Shown: positions 42,697-52,641 of the stretch, piece after piece
How positions within the stretch are numbered: the first letter of the stretch is position 1
Layout: every line of letters begins with the position of its first letter
Origin: Thermosporothrix hazakensis
GTDB taxonomy: Bacteria; Chloroflexota; Ktedonobacteria; Ktedonobacterales; Ktedonobacteraceae
Assembly: GCF_003253565.1 (NCBI RefSeq)
Contig: NZ_QKUF01000024.1
Span: 26,761-90,760 of the forward strand
DNA: 64,000 nucleotides
Direction: 5' to 3'
The notes under the pieces: generated by a model
Seen by the model: the letters and a program-made list of their open reading frames with translations, nothing else
Database searches by the model: none
What the model was told of the DNA's origin: nothing
Made by a program: the position numbers and the translations under genes

Positions 42697-44205
42697 CTAT
42701 ACCTGATATGCTCTGTCCTGCAAAAGCAGCTCTGTCACCATATAGATATCACCGGCTCCCATAATAACGACAAAATCGCCGGGTTGTAACATCTCGCGAA
42801 GCAACTGCACGGTCTCCCGCACCGTGCCGCCATAGAGAATCCGGGCCTCCTGCCCCGCGAAACGAGGCCGTTGTGCAATCTCGTTCACCAGATCCCGCGA
42901 GTGAATCAATCCCGTATCAACCTCACGCGCCGGGTAGATATCGGAGATAATCGCGACATCCGCAGCATCGAATGCTGATAGGAACTGCTCAAAGAAGGTC
43001 TTTGTCCGGCTATACATATGCGGCTGATAGACGGCAAGTACCCGGCTTCCGGGATAGCGTTTCCGGGTCGCCTCAATCGTCAGTGCAATCGCCGTCGGAT
43101 GATGGGCGTAATCATCCACCAGCGTGATATCAGCCAGTTGCTTACCCTGCACCTGCAACGCGCCCTGATGGCGAATCTCGAAGCGGCGGCGCGTTCCGGT
43201 AAAGCCCGCCAGCGTCCGCGCCAGCGAGGCGGCATCAATACCGAGCAGATAGGCAGCCGAAAGCGCTGCCAGGGCATTCTGCACATAGTGCAGCCCCGGT
43301 AACTGCAAGGTGATGCGCTCTTCCGGGAACGCGGCCACACCATGCGCCTCCGCATTGCGCACTCGCACACGGAAACTGGTTTGTCCTTCCAGCTCTATAT
43401 CATATGCCTCAAAAAGCAGGCTCTTTCGCGGTAGTTCCCAATCAGCCAGATTTTTCTCTCCCGCTATACTGTAAAACACGGTTCTGCCCGGCCAATCGAC
43501 GAGCCGTTCACAAAGATCGCGGCATCCCTGGCTGTCCGCATTCACGACAATCGTCGGCTCTAGTGGCCAATCGCCCGTCAGGTCCATGCCCCGAACAAAG
43601 CGCTCAAATGCGGTCAGGAACGCCTCATAATCCGGGAAAAACTCTGGATGCTCGTACTCGATTGCGTTGATCACTGCAAGACGCGGATGATAATGCCAGA
43701 AGTTATGGTTGAACTCATCGGCTTCGTTCACAAAATACTGGCTCTGTCCCAGGCGGTAATTCGCACCAAAACGCGGCACCACCGCGCCAATCTCACAGGT
43801 TGGATCGAGTCCGGCATCAACCAGCATCAGCGAAAGCATGGTTGTCGTGGTACTCTTGCCATGCACGCCACAGACCGAGAGCACACATTTCCCCTGCATC
43901 AACTGGCCTAAGAGCTCCTGCCAGGTCATGACGCGAATTCCCCGCTGCTGCGCCTCCAACAGCTCCGGGTTCTCCGGGTCGAGTGCAGTCACCGCCGGAC
44001 TGATAATCAGGGCGTCTATGCCCTCCAGATGCTCCGCGCTATGGCCAATCGAGACAGAGATTCCGGCCTCACGCAGGGCGCGAGTGTTGGCGGACTCGCT
44101 TCGATCGCAACCAGTGACCTTTGCACCCTGCTGAAAGGCCATCTGCGCCACTGACGAGATGCCATGCCCGCCTATACCCATAAAATGAAAATGCGACTGT
44201 TTCAA
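42697..44205 (-). CDS. murC: UDP-N-acetylmuramate-L-alanine ligase MurC
   Basis: 502 residues. Mur ligase adding L-Ala to UDP-MurNAc. N-terminal FMGIGGHGISSVAQMA, ATP loop VCGVHGKSTTTTMLSLML, the central EADEFNHNFWHYHPRLAVINAIEYEHPEFF, and the C-terminal DDYAHHPTAI motif with VYQPHMYSRTKTF. It starts at TTG 44205, overlapping the murG stop as TTGA. No murD, murE or murF is present in this cluster. Confidence 0.95.
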   Translation of the reverse strand: MKQSHFHFMGIGGHGISSVAQMAFQQGAKVTGCDRSESANTRALREAGISVSIGHSAEHLEGIDALIISPAVTALDPENPELLEAQQRGIRVMTWQELLGQLMQGKCVLSVCGVHGKSTTTTMLSLMLVDAGLDPTCEIGAVVPRFGANYRLGQSQYFVNEADEFNHNFWHYHPRLAVINAIEYEHPEFFPDYEAFLTAFERFVRGMDLTGDWPLEPTIVVNADSQGCRDLCERLVDWPGRTVFYSIAGEKNLADWELPRKSLLFEAYDIELEGQTSFRVRVRNAEAHGVAAFPEERITLQLPGLHYVQNALAALSAAYLLGIDAASLARTLAGFTGTRRRFEIRHQGALQVQGKQLADITLVDDYAHHPTAIALTIEATRKRYPGSRVLAVYQPHMYSRTKTFFEQFLSAFDAADVAIISDIYPAREVDTGLIHSRDLVNEIAQRPRFAGQEARILYGGTVRETVQLLREMLQPGDFVVIMGAGDIYMVTELLLQDRAYQV

Positions 44206-45362
44206 ATGCTCAGTACCTCATTCTTTGCTGTTGTTACACCCGATACATGTGCCATCTGCGCGATCTTGTCGGCAATCGTTGCGGTGGCATCCGGGAGAGA
44301 TAGTTTGCTGACGGCCTCCGCCATCATCTGTAGCGCGCTCTGCTCAGTAAAGAGACGGTTTGTCCGCTCAAGCAGTGCCTCAACCGTGAATTGATCATTG
44401 ATAACCACCTCCGCCGCGCCCTGACGCCCAAACATTGCGGCGTTCGCTTCTTGCGGTGATGCACCAATTCCGGGAGGCAATGGCACAAGAATACTTGGTT
44501 TGCCCAGTACCGCCAGCTCGCTCAGGGTTGATGCTCCCGCCCGACAGACAACCAGTTCTGCGGCCTGCAATGCCAGCGGCATTTCTTCTGACATATAGGG
44601 TACCAGATGATAGCGTTTTCGTACCTCTTCGCTGCTCCCCTTCAGTATTTCATCGGACAGAGAGCGCGTTTCTTCAAATAGTTTCTTCCCGCTGATCTGC
44701 AAGACCTGACAATGGTTGAGCAGTTCAGGCAACGCCTTACAGACCACCTGATTGAGATGCCGCGCCCCCTGACTCCCTCCAGTCACCAGCAAGAGCGGGA
44801 CAGCGGGATCAAAGCCCAGAGCCGTTCGTGCCTCCTGTGGTGTCTTTGAGCGCACATCGAGAATTTCCTGGCGTATAGGGTTACCAACCAGTGAGGTCTT
44901 CTGCGAAGGGAAAAAGCGCAGGGAGTCGGCAAAGGCAACCGAGATATGCGATGCCAACCGCATCAGGAGCTTATTCGATAGATTGGGGGGAACATCTTGC
45001 TGATGCATTAACAGGGGAACGCCACTCAACCGCGCTCCCAGGCCAGCCGGAACGGCCACATAGCCACCACTGGTAAACGCTACATCAGGATGAAAGCGCC
45101 GCACAATCCCGATCGCCTGCATCATCCCGACCGGAACACGCGCCGCTTTCTTGATCGTTCCCCAGGAGACATAGCGCTGCAATTTCCCGGCTTTCACCGT
45201 TACCAACCGCAAGCCTGCCGCCGGGACAAGTTGCGTCTCCAGGCCATCATCACTCCCCAGAAATAGGATATCCGCATCATATTTTTCTTTCAATTGCATG
45301 GCAACCGCAAGCGCCGGATAAATATGGCCTCCGGTGCCACCTCCAGAGATCAATACTTTCAT
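44202..45362 (-). CDS. murG: UDP-GlcNAc:lipid-I N-acetylglucosaminyltransferase MurG
   Basis: 386 residues. GT-B transferase making lipid II on the inner face of the membrane. The glycine-rich start ISGGGTGGHIYPALAVA, GGYVAVPAGLGARLSGVPLLMHQQ, LLVTGGSQGARHLNQ and the UDP-sugar-binding VVCRAGASTLSELAVLGKPSILVPLP are all visible. It follows ftsW by 56 bp. Confidence 0.95.
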   Translation of the reverse strand: MKVLISGGGTGGHIYPALAVAMQLKEKYDADILFLGSDDGLETQLVPAAGLRLVTVKAGKLQRYVSWGTIKKAARVPVGMMQAIGIVRRFHPDVAFTSGGYVAVPAGLGARLSGVPLLMHQQDVPPNLSNKLLMRLASHISVAFADSLRFFPSQKTSLVGNPIRQEILDVRSKTPQEARTALGFDPAVPLLLVTGGSQGARHLNQVVCKALPELLNHCQVLQISGKKLFEETRSLSDEILKGSSEEVRKRYHLVPYMSEEMPLALQAAELVVCRAGASTLSELAVLGKPSILVPLPPGIGASPQEANAAMFGRQGAAEVVINDQFTVEALLERTNRLFTEQSALQMMAEAVSKLSLPDATATIADKIAQMAHVSGVTTAKNEVLSI

Positions 45363-45418
45363 ACAAGCATTCCTTCATACACGCTCTTTAAAGATAGCAG
45401 ACGTTCATTTTCAAAAAG

Positions 45419-46993
45419 CTACAGATCGCTTTTTCTACGCTTCAGACGGAAGGTTTCGGTGATGGTGCGCCGCGAGAGTAACGGAATTTCCGGTTCCTGG
45501 ATATAGCGCGAAATATTCAGCAGCACTCCAACTGCCGCCAGGGACACAATCAGCGAGGTGCCGCCATAGCTAATAAATGGCAAAGGCACCCCTGTATAGG
45601 GGACAGAGGCCGTCGAAGCGCCGATATTGACCGCCGCCTGCAAGACCAGCCAGGTAGTCAATCCTGTTGCCAGCAGAGCCCCGTAGACGTCCTGTGTCCG
45701 CCGTGCCAGACGAAACCCTCGAAAGGCCAGAGCCAGAAAAAGCACAATAACGATCGCACCACCCACAAAACCTAACTCCTCGCCCAAAATCGCAAAAATT
45801 GAGTCTATATGTGGAAACGGAAGATACCCCGTTTTTTGTCTACTTGCTCCCAAAGATAGGCCGAAAAAGCCACCCGAGCCCAGAGCAAGCAGAGACTGAT
45901 ACAGTTGTAAGTTAATATTAGTAATAAATTCAGGTTTCAACGGATTGAGAAAGCCAAGAATGCGATAGAAGCGGTAGCCGCGAAAAGCAAGCGGCACAAA
46001 GACCAGCAGCCCACAACCAACCGCCAGCAGGAATTGCGCAATATTTGCCCCGGCAGTGAAAAACATCGCCGTCGCCAGCCCGGCAATCACAATCGCCGTT
46101 CCCATATCGTTTTCAAGTAATACCAGCCCGAGAATCAAGCCGACCAGGAGCACAAACGGCGTCAGGCCATACAGAAAACTCCTGACCTGATTCCCTTTTC
46201 GGGCTAACCAGTCAGCAATATACAGGGAAAGCGCCAGCTTGGTCAACTCGCTTGGCTGAAATGAGAGGGGACCCAGAGTAAACCAGCGGGACGCGCCATA
46301 GGCATTCGTTCCGAACACCAGCACCAGTACCAGCAAGGGGAGCACAATCGCCATCCCCACCAATGAAAAGCGGCGCCAGATTCGATAATCGATCCGCATC
46401 GTCACCAGCATGGCAATGACACCAAGCAGCGCCGAGATTAACTGTCGCTGGAAAAAGTAGGATGGGCTTCCATAGGCTCGCGCCGAAATAAACGAGCTGG
46501 CGCTATAGACCATAATCAGGCCAATCATCAAAAGCAGCAGCACCACGACCAGCAAGACAGAGTCAAACTTCCCAGGAACCCGAGGTAAACGCAGTTCAAG
46601 ATCAAGCTCACGTAGCTTTTCAAGCTCATCTTCATCTACGCTCTCTATATCTTGAACCGCAGACCCACCCTTCCGGCTGGAAAACAGCCCCTCACTCATC
46701 TCTGTCAGTTGAGAGAAAACACCCGGAGCATTCAAACGGTCTTGCATTGGAGGCAAGCGCTTCTTCGCCGCAGGAGCATATCGAAAGGCCGACGCCTCAG
46801 CAGCATTGCTCATCCGCTGCTGCCGCCTTGTTGTCTGGCCTCGAGCCTTCTCAGACTGCTGGCCCACCCTCTGTCGCGCAGCTTCCAGAGCCGGAGAACG
46901 CCCGATAGGGAAGGCTCGTTCCTTGCGTGGCCTTCCCGCTGCTGCACGCTCGCTCTGACGCCCTTTCACAGACTTTGCCTTCTTTTGTGACAT
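45419..46993 (-). CDS. ftsW: Septal peptidoglycan polymerase FtsW (SEDS family)
   Basis: 524 residues. A basic cytoplasmic N-terminus of about 145 residues is unusually long; ten membrane helices follow. SEDS glycosyltransferase working with the transpeptidase FtsI. Visible: VYSASSFISARAYGSPSYFFQRQL, GPLSFQPSELTKLALSLYIADWLA, LLENDMGTAIVIA, ELGFVGGAIVIVLFLAL, and the last-loop PYTGVPLPFISYGGTSLIVSLAAVGVLLNISRY. Confidence 0.92.
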   Translation of the reverse strand: MSQKKAKSVKGRQSERAAAGRPRKERAFPIGRSPALEAARQRVGQQSEKARGQTTRRQQRMSNAAEASAFRYAPAAKKRLPPMQDRLNAPGVFSQLTEMSEGLFSSRKGGSAVQDIESVDEDELEKLRELDLELRLPRVPGKFDSVLLVVVLLLLMIGLIMVYSASSFISARAYGSPSYFFQRQLISALLGVIAMLVTMRIDYRIWRRFSLVGMAIVLPLLVLVLVFGTNAYGASRWFTLGPLSFQPSELTKLALSLYIADWLARKGNQVRSFLYGLTPFVLLVGLILGLVLLENDMGTAIVIAGLATAMFFTAGANIAQFLLAVGCGLLVFVPLAFRGYRFYRILGFLNPLKPEFITNINLQLYQSLLALGSGGFFGLSLGASRQKTGYLPFPHIDSIFAILGEELGFVGGAIVIVLFLALAFRGFRLARRTQDVYGALLATGLTTWLVLQAAVNIGASTASVPYTGVPLPFISYGGTSLIVSLAAVGVLLNISRYIQEPEIPLLSRRTITETFRLKRRKSDL

Positions 46994-47085
46994 GCTCTCG
47001 CTTTACTGGAACAGATATTCAATTACAGTCATCCTGAGGAGTTTTCCTGTGTAGCAATGAACCGAGTGGACGGGCCCAACCCGGC

Positions 47086-47379
47086 CTATTCCCCTTGCTT
47101 CTGCTTTTTGCCTTCTTTCTTCTCCTGGTCTTGTTCTTCCTCTGGCATTATCTCAAGCATGCGCTCTACCTCCTGAGCGCTCATCTGAAGACACACTTCC
47201 TGCAGGTCAACCTCCTCAACCCCTTTTGCATGGGCAAGCGAGGTCCAGGGATCACTCTTCAGTTCCGGAATTTGCTCCGCTTGCTGCGAGTTCGGCCCGA
47301 CCGATTGCCCTAGCAATTCTTTCCAGGTAGCGCTCAATTCAGGTTCATCGTACTTCGGTTCTTGATTCTCTTGCTGCAT
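47086..47379 (-). CDS. Small acidic protein between ftsI and ftsW
   Basis: 97 residues, no membrane span. The sequence is rich in Glu, Gln and Lys, and the end (EEEQDQEKKEGKKQKQGE) is very charged. A GAGGGATAGG stretch precedes the ATG, and it lies on the operon strand 37 bp after ftsI, so it is probably a real gene. No family recognised. It may be a lineage-specific division-cluster protein. Confidence 0.55.
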   Translation of the reverse strand: MQQENQEPKYDEPELSATWKELLGQSVGPNSQQAEQIPELKSDPWTSLAHAKGVEEVDLQEVCLQMSAQEVERMLEIMPEEEQDQEKKEGKKQKQGE

Positions 47380-47416
47380 AGCCTATCCCTCAAGCTATCT
47401 CAACCCGGAACAATCC

Positions 47417-49162
47417 CTACGATACAGACCGATCCGGCTCTATATGGTAATACCACATCAATTGTCGCCCGATCTCGCCCCACAACGGGGCAGCCGCGGT
47501 TCCTCCGTAAATCGTCTTCTGGGGATGATCCAGCTTCACCAGAAGCGCGAACTGAGGATTCGAGGCCGGTAAAAAGCCAGCCATTGAGGCAACCGTCTGA
47601 TCATCAGAAATGCCCTGCGTGGTTGCCGTGCCACTCTTCACCGCGACACTATATCCCGGAATTGTTCCCTGCCTGTTGTGATCAGCAGCGCTGACCAACA
47701 TCTCCTGAAGTTGTTTTGCCGCCTTCTCCTGCAACACCGTGCGCAGGACATGCGGCTGTGTTTGCTGTATCTTCCCATCCATTTCAGTGGAAGCCACCAG
47801 ATACGGCTGCATCATCCGGCCCTGATTGGCGATCGTCGCATAGGCCATGACAACCTGCAATGGCGTCGCGGTAATCGCCTGCCCGAATGACTGGCGTGTG
47901 AGATCGGTCGGCGTCCATCCCACACTCTTCTCAGTGCGATAGGTCCCCGCCTGTTCAGCCCCACCAATCCCGGTCACCTGCCCGAACCCGAATTTTTCCA
48001 GATACGGGTAGAAGAGCCGAGCCGTCAGCAGGTCATGCGCGATCTTTGCCGCCCCCACATTCGACGAGTTCGTCAGAATATCGGTCATGGTACTTTTTCC
48101 GTATGCTTTCCCCTGCCAGTTGCGTACAGGTGCGGCATCCTTAAAATAGACTATACCGGGATCAACAAATGTTTGCCCGGGTGTAATCAGGCCCTGATCC
48201 AGTGCCATAGCCAGCGTCACGGCCTTCATTGTCGAGCCTGGCTCATAGGTACAATACATTGCCGGATTAAAATACACACTGACGGAATGTAAACACCCCA
48301 GTTTGTTATAATAATCGCTATAGTGATTTGGATCAAAGGACGGCACACTTGCCATAGCCACAATGGCACCTGTCTTGACATCGACCACAATGGCACTTCC
48401 GCCCTGCGCATCTACCTCTTTCACACGCTGCGCCAGCGCCGTCTGAACAATATACTGCATCGTGCTATCAATCGTGAGGGTAATGTTTGCCCCCTTGACT
48501 GCCGGTTGCTGAGAGCTGGCCCCCACAATCAACGGATTGCCGTTCAGATCGGTTTCAGCCGTTAAGCTGCCCGGCTTTCCTGCCAGCATCGTATTATATG
48601 CTCCCTCAATGCCATACAATCCGCCCTTGTCCGGCTGCACATATCCGAGCAGTTGTGCCGCAAGGTCACCATTGGGGTACACCCGCACCGGGCGCGGTTC
48701 CAGAAAGACATATTGCAGATGGAGCTGACGCAGTTGCTCGCTCTGCTCCGGCTCGATCAGCGTGGCGATCCGCACTGTGCTGAGACCAGAAGCAAAGGAA
48801 CGTGATAGCTTCTCTTCGGGAATATCCGGCAAGACCTTGCGTAACATGCGGATCAGTTCGGCCTGCTTGTGCTGCGCCTTCTCTGCATCTGGTATATCAA
48901 GCGCAAGCTGATACGGCTCGATATACACATCGTCACGAATGACATTCGAGGCGAGGAGATGCCCATTGCGATCAAAAATCAGGCCCCGGGGCGCATTGAC
49001 CACAAGGTTCTGACGATGCTCCTCCTCCGCCAGACGCGCCAGATCATCATGACGGATAATCTGCCAGTAATAGAGACGACCAAGCAATGAAAGCATGATG
49101 AGGCAAACCAGCAGAAAAAGGACCATTTGCCGGCTACGCGCGCGCTGTAATTTTGCACTCAT
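47417..49162 (-). CDS. ftsI: Septal penicillin-binding protein FtsI (class B PBP)
   Basis: 581 residues. One N-terminal span (QMVLFLLVCLIMLSLLGRLYYW), a dimerisation domain (NAPRGLIFDRNGHLLASN) and a transpeptidase domain. Active-site motifs: YEPGSTMKAVT with the acyl-Ser, TNSSNVGAAK as SxN, and AVKSGTATTQG as KTG-type. Cross-links peptidoglycan at the septum. AAGGAGTGAG lies before the ATG. No PASTA domains. Confidence 0.92.
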   Translation of the reverse strand: MSAKLQRARSRQMVLFLLVCLIMLSLLGRLYYWQIIRHDDLARLAEEEHRQNLVVNAPRGLIFDRNGHLLASNVIRDDVYIEPYQLALDIPDAEKAQHKQAELIRMLRKVLPDIPEEKLSRSFASGLSTVRIATLIEPEQSEQLRQLHLQYVFLEPRPVRVYPNGDLAAQLLGYVQPDKGGLYGIEGAYNTMLAGKPGSLTAETDLNGNPLIVGASSQQPAVKGANITLTIDSTMQYIVQTALAQRVKEVDAQGGSAIVVDVKTGAIVAMASVPSFDPNHYSDYYNKLGCLHSVSVYFNPAMYCTYEPGSTMKAVTLAMALDQGLITPGQTFVDPGIVYFKDAAPVRNWQGKAYGKSTMTDILTNSSNVGAAKIAHDLLTARLFYPYLEKFGFGQVTGIGGAEQAGTYRTEKSVGWTPTDLTRQSFGQAITATPLQVVMAYATIANQGRMMQPYLVASTEMDGKIQQTQPHVLRTVLQEKAAKQLQEMLVSAADHNRQGTIPGYSVAVKSGTATTQGISDDQTVASMAGFLPASNPQFALLVKLDHPQKTIYGGTAAAPLWGEIGRQLMWYYHIEPDRSVS

Positions 49163-49199
49163 CCGCTCTCACTCCTTCCGACAGACCACCGAGTTATGG

Positions 49200-49592
49200 C
49201 TACTTCCCCGGCTCCGGTATCGGACGTAGATGAGGGACAACAATCACCTCAACCGAGTTGGGGTCCGCCTGTTTCATGCCCATTTTTTGCGCTTGCTCAA
49301 CAATATGAGAGGGCGAACGCTCCTTCGCGAGCTGCTCCTGAAGGTCCTGGTTCTTTCTTTCCAGCTCCTTCTGTGCCAGACGCAGATTCTGTATCTGTTG
49401 ATTGGCAGCCACAGCACGTCCCTGCTGGCTCAAATAGAGGACAGCCATCAGGCCAATGAGAAGAAGGCTGATAATACAGAGAGTAACAGGCCCGATCCGA
49501 AAGAAGAATGGATGGAGCTGGCGACGCCGCCTCGTCGCCAGAACAGGTGTTGTAGGAGCTCGCTTTGTCGATTCTCTATGCTCTTTACTCAT
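49200..49592 (-). CDS. ftsL: FtsL/DivIC-type septum initiator
   Basis: 130 residues from ATG 49592; other in-frame starts are at 49631 and 49649, and none has a strong site. A basic cytoplasmic segment, one membrane helix (VTLCIISLLLIGLMAVLYLSQ), then a coiled coil (QQIQNLRLAQKELERKNQDLQEQLA). The layout and position between rsmH and ftsI fit FtsL. FtsL proteins diverge strongly, so the name rests on topology and order. Confidence 0.8.
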   Translation of the reverse strand: MSKEHRESTKRAPTTPVLATRRRRQLHPFFFRIGPVTLCIISLLLIGLMAVLYLSQQGRAVAANQQIQNLRLAQKELERKNQDLQEQLAKERSPSHIVEQAQKMGMKQADPNSVEVIVVPHLRPIPEPGK

Positions 49593-49658
49593 AACGCCTT
49601 TTGTTCCTTCGAGCTGCCGGTTCGGAGACATCTCTTCTACAAGGATCAAAGAAACAGA

Positions 49659-50630
49659 CTACGACTGGATGATCACTTCTGCTGCACGCAATTTCGCGCT
49701 CCGTGCACGCGGGTTGGCGCTTACCTCCTGTTCTCCGGGCACAACAGGCCGCGACGTCACAATACGCAAACGAGCTTTATGTCCGCACACGCAGACCGGC
49801 ATTCGAGGCGGACAGATACAGTCTGTAGCCTCGCGCCGCATAAAATCTTTGACAATGCGATCCTCTAGCGAATGGAACGAGATAATCACCATCCGGGGCG
49901 CGGGCCCCTCGGCCTTCCCCGCACTGAGGAGGTCAAGCATATGCGGCAGCGCCTCTGTCAGGCGTTCCAGTTCCTGGTTAACCGCGATCCGCAGCGCCTG
50001 AAACACGCGGGTCGCCGGATGAATTGCTCCCGGTTTTGCATGCACCTCAGCCGCAACCAGTCGCGCCAGTTGGGCCGTGGTCGTGAGAGCCTGCTTCGCC
50101 CTTTCGCGTACAATACGCCGCGCAACCTGACGCGAGCGTCGCTCTTCACCATAGCGCCAGAAGATATCTGCCAGTTCTTCCTCGCTGGCCGTATTCACCA
50201 GATCGGCAGCAGTAATACTTTGCTCACGGTTCAGACGCATATCAAGCGGGCCCTCGGCGTTGAACGAGAAGCCTCTTTCTGGGCTATCCATCTGATGGGA
50301 AGAGAAGCCCAAGTCGAGCAGGATTCCCTGCACAAAGGGAAGCTGTGCCTCCTCGGCAAACCGGTGCATATCGGCAAAGTTGCCATGCGCAAGAAGCAGG
50401 CGACCCTGTTCAACATAATCAGCGAGTTGCTCACGCACCCGGGCGATAGCCTGACAATCAGTATCAATGCCGAGCACGCGTCCATCAGGGGAACTGCGCT
50501 CAAGAATGGCTCTGGTATGTCCGCCACCACCCAGTGTCCCATCTATATAGATTCCTCCCGCTGTAGGCTGCAAATAGGTCAGCACCTCATCCATCATCAC
50601 CGGCACATGCTGCGTTTGTTTCATAATCAT
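49659..50630 (-). CDS. rsmH: 16S rRNA m4C1402 methyltransferase RsmH (MraW)
   Basis: 323 residues from ATG 50630, which fits the family length; the frame is open to 50774 and would add 48 unlike residues. SAM-dependent methylation of C1402 in 16S rRNA. Motifs: HVPVMMDEVL, GIYIDGTLGGGGHTRAIL, RVLGIDTDCQAI, GILLDLGFSSHQMDSPERGFSF, and the C-terminal RMVIISFHSLEDRIVKDFM. First gene of the dcw cluster; no mraZ precedes it. Confidence 0.94.
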   Translation of the reverse strand: MIMKQTQHVPVMMDEVLTYLQPTAGGIYIDGTLGGGGHTRAILERSSPDGRVLGIDTDCQAIARVREQLADYVEQGRLLLAHGNFADMHRFAEEAQLPFVQGILLDLGFSSHQMDSPERGFSFNAEGPLDMRLNREQSITAADLVNTASEEELADIFWRYGEERRSRQVARRIVRERAKQALTTTAQLARLVAAEVHAKPGAIHPATRVFQALRIAVNQELERLTEALPHMLDLLSAGKAEGPAPRMVIISFHSLEDRIVKDFMRREATDCICPPRMPVCVCGHKARLRIVTSRPVVPGEQEVSANPRARSAKLRAAEVIIQS

Positions 50631-51488
50631 CTGTTGTTCTCTAGTGTATTGCAAAGGGAAATACCCTTTCCCCTGTATCGTTTTTCCTGTACTTGCTGCT
50701 GGTAGTGCCCGGAGCGCACGCTTACTTGTCGGGCAGTACCCATCGGGCTTCCTGACGCGTAGATAGATAGACATGTCCTCATGCCTTTACAAATAGCAGA
50801 AGCCTCCGCCATGTTTCTGACACTCTAGCAGAAACAGGCGTCTCGCGCCACCCATCAAGCATAGCCGGGCCAGGCTCACCAGAAAAATTCCCTCTTTCCT
50901 CCAGTTTATTGTAACACCAGAGAGCACTTCAGAAAAGAGTCTTAACAATGAATTTTCGGCTCAGTCATAGATAACTTGTGGAAAACTCTCTGTTCAGTAG
51001 TAACAACACGATAGAGAAATACCTATTTTAGGCGAATGCATATATACAATTAGATATCATATAGAATATTGTGTGTATCTCTGGCAAACCGCCTCGGTTC
51101 ACCTGACAGGAAGCTCAGGTTGCGCTCTTTTTCCTGCTCTTGCTTGTTCCACATGTGAACATAAAGTGCTCATGCTTCTCTGACAGCGGGCCGCCCAAAT
51201 CTTTCAGCGTAAACTATGTCTGCACTAGAATCTTCCTGCTATACCCCTTTTTGAGATTACACCTATAGCAGAATCAACGGAAGATTTGGATGCAGTATTC
51301 CTGTATTTCCCTCCTCTAAATACTGGATTCTCAGGCACATCTCAGCAAAAAACAGAAGCAAGCACTACCATTGCTCCGCTGCCCGGGATCCATTGTTTCA
51401 TGCTTGCTCTTCCTGTTTCTAAGGGCAGGAGAAAAGTTGTTCCCTGGCAAACAGTTAATTGAGAAGATGATATGCTATACTAAAAGGC
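50631..51488. other. Non-coding gap between rsmH and the MBL gene
   Basis: About 860 bp with no coding region I can support. It must hold the promoter of the dcw cluster. A small hairpin ACCTGA/TCAGGT lies at 51101-51120. A TATACT at 51476-51481 serves the next gene. Confidence 0.4.
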
Positions 51489-52475
51489 ATGACAAGCAGA
51501 AATAACGATACTATCATCAGGTTTGAGATCCCGATCCCATTCCCACTCGGCACAGTTAATATCTATGCGATCGTTGGTGAGCATGGATGGGCTATGATTG
51601 ATACCGGCATGGGCACCCCGCCGGCCCGTGAAGCGCTGGCAGAGGGCCTAAAGCGGGCGGGACTCTCCCTGAGCAACCTGCACGCCATAGTGCTGACTCA
51701 TCATCACCCGGATCATGTCGGCCTCTCGGCGGAGCTTCAGGAGGCAAGCGGGGCCACCGTCTATATGCACTCCATCGATAGATCTGCACTTCACTATTTT
51801 CAGATGGAGCATATGGCGGAACGGTTTGCAAAGACCTCCCACTTCCTCGCACGTCACGGGCTCCCGCGAACCGAGCTCTGGTACACAAAGGTTGAGCCGC
51901 GTATCATGCGTCAGTTGATTCGTGTCCCGCGCGTTGAACAGATCACCCCGGTTGAAGATGGACAGCAGATCAGTCTGGCGGGCACCTCCTATCGTGTGAT
52001 CTGGACGCCAGGGCACTCAGATGGGCAAATTTGCCTGTTTCGAGAGACAGATGGGGTGTTTCTTGCGGCTGACCATATTCTGCCCCGAATTTCGCCAAAT
52101 ATCGGCCTTTACACAGAAGAGGATCGACCAAACCCACTGGGTGACTATCTCAACTCTCTGCAAAAGGTTGCAACCTTCCCCATCCACACCGTCTACCCCG
52201 GACATGGAGAACCGTTCGCCCATCCTGAGGCACGAATAGCCGACCTTATCCGTCATCACGAGAAGCGCTGCAACCAAATTCTACATCTGCTTACAGATGG
52301 TCCTGCGCAGGCAGCTACTATTACAGATCGAATTTTCGGCGACCGCCTGAAAGACGATGAGACGCGGCGCATGGCAGTAGCAGAGGTAGTCGCCCATCTG
52401 GAATATTTACGTGCACAGCAACAGGTACATCTACAGCAATCGAGCGAGGATTTTCTGCAATACACAGCAATATAA
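51489..52475 (+). CDS. MBL-fold metallohydrolase
   Basis: 328 residues. The di-zinc motif is complete: VLTHHHPDHVG (HxHxDH), the His in WTPGHSDGQI, the bridging Asp in FLAADHIL, and the late His in VYPGHGEP. A C-terminal winged-helix-like tail (IRHHEKRCNQILHLLTDGPAQAATI) matches the LACTB2-like group. The substrate is unknown. The ATG follows TATACT (51476-51481) by only seven bases, and no ribosome site has proper spacing, so the mRNA may be leaderless. Confidence 0.88.
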   Translation: MTSRNNDTIIRFEIPIPFPLGTVNIYAIVGEHGWAMIDTGMGTPPAREALAEGLKRAGLSLSNLHAIVLTHHHPDHVGLSAELQEASGATVYMHSIDRSALHYFQMEHMAERFAKTSHFLARHGLPRTELWYTKVEPRIMRQLIRVPRVEQITPVEDGQQISLAGTSYRVIWTPGHSDGQICLFRETDGVFLAADHILPRISPNIGLYTEEDRPNPLGDYLNSLQKVATFPIHTVYPGHGEPFAHPEARIADLIRHHEKRCNQILHLLTDGPAQAATITDRIFGDRLKDDETRRMAVAEVVAHLEYLRAQQQVHLQQSSEDFLQYTAI

Positions 52476-52612
52476 TCGAGCAAAAATCGCTCAAAAAATG
52501 AGCAGGAAACAACCCGCTTTTCAAGCCATTTTTCGTCCGCTCCAACATATATGATCCCGCTTCTGGAGCGGATTTACTATATATATTCAAATCTCTATCC
52601 ATAGTGACACGC

Positions 52613-52641
52613 TTGTATTTCTCAAATTCGCGTGTTATACT
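52613..52641 (+). promoter_or_regulatory. Promoter of the HU gene
   Basis: TTGTAT (52613-52618), a 17-bp spacer and TATACT (52636-52641). It places transcription start near 52648 and leaves a leader of about 127 nt. Confidence 0.65.

Noticed and set aside
44741..44760. A possible further TTCAGGT-type box
   Set aside because: Inside murG, with a five-base gap and a mismatched first heptamer; most likely chance.
49872..50705. A 277-residue plus-strand open frame across rsmH
   Set aside because: Antisense shadow of rsmH; no motif and no ribosome site.
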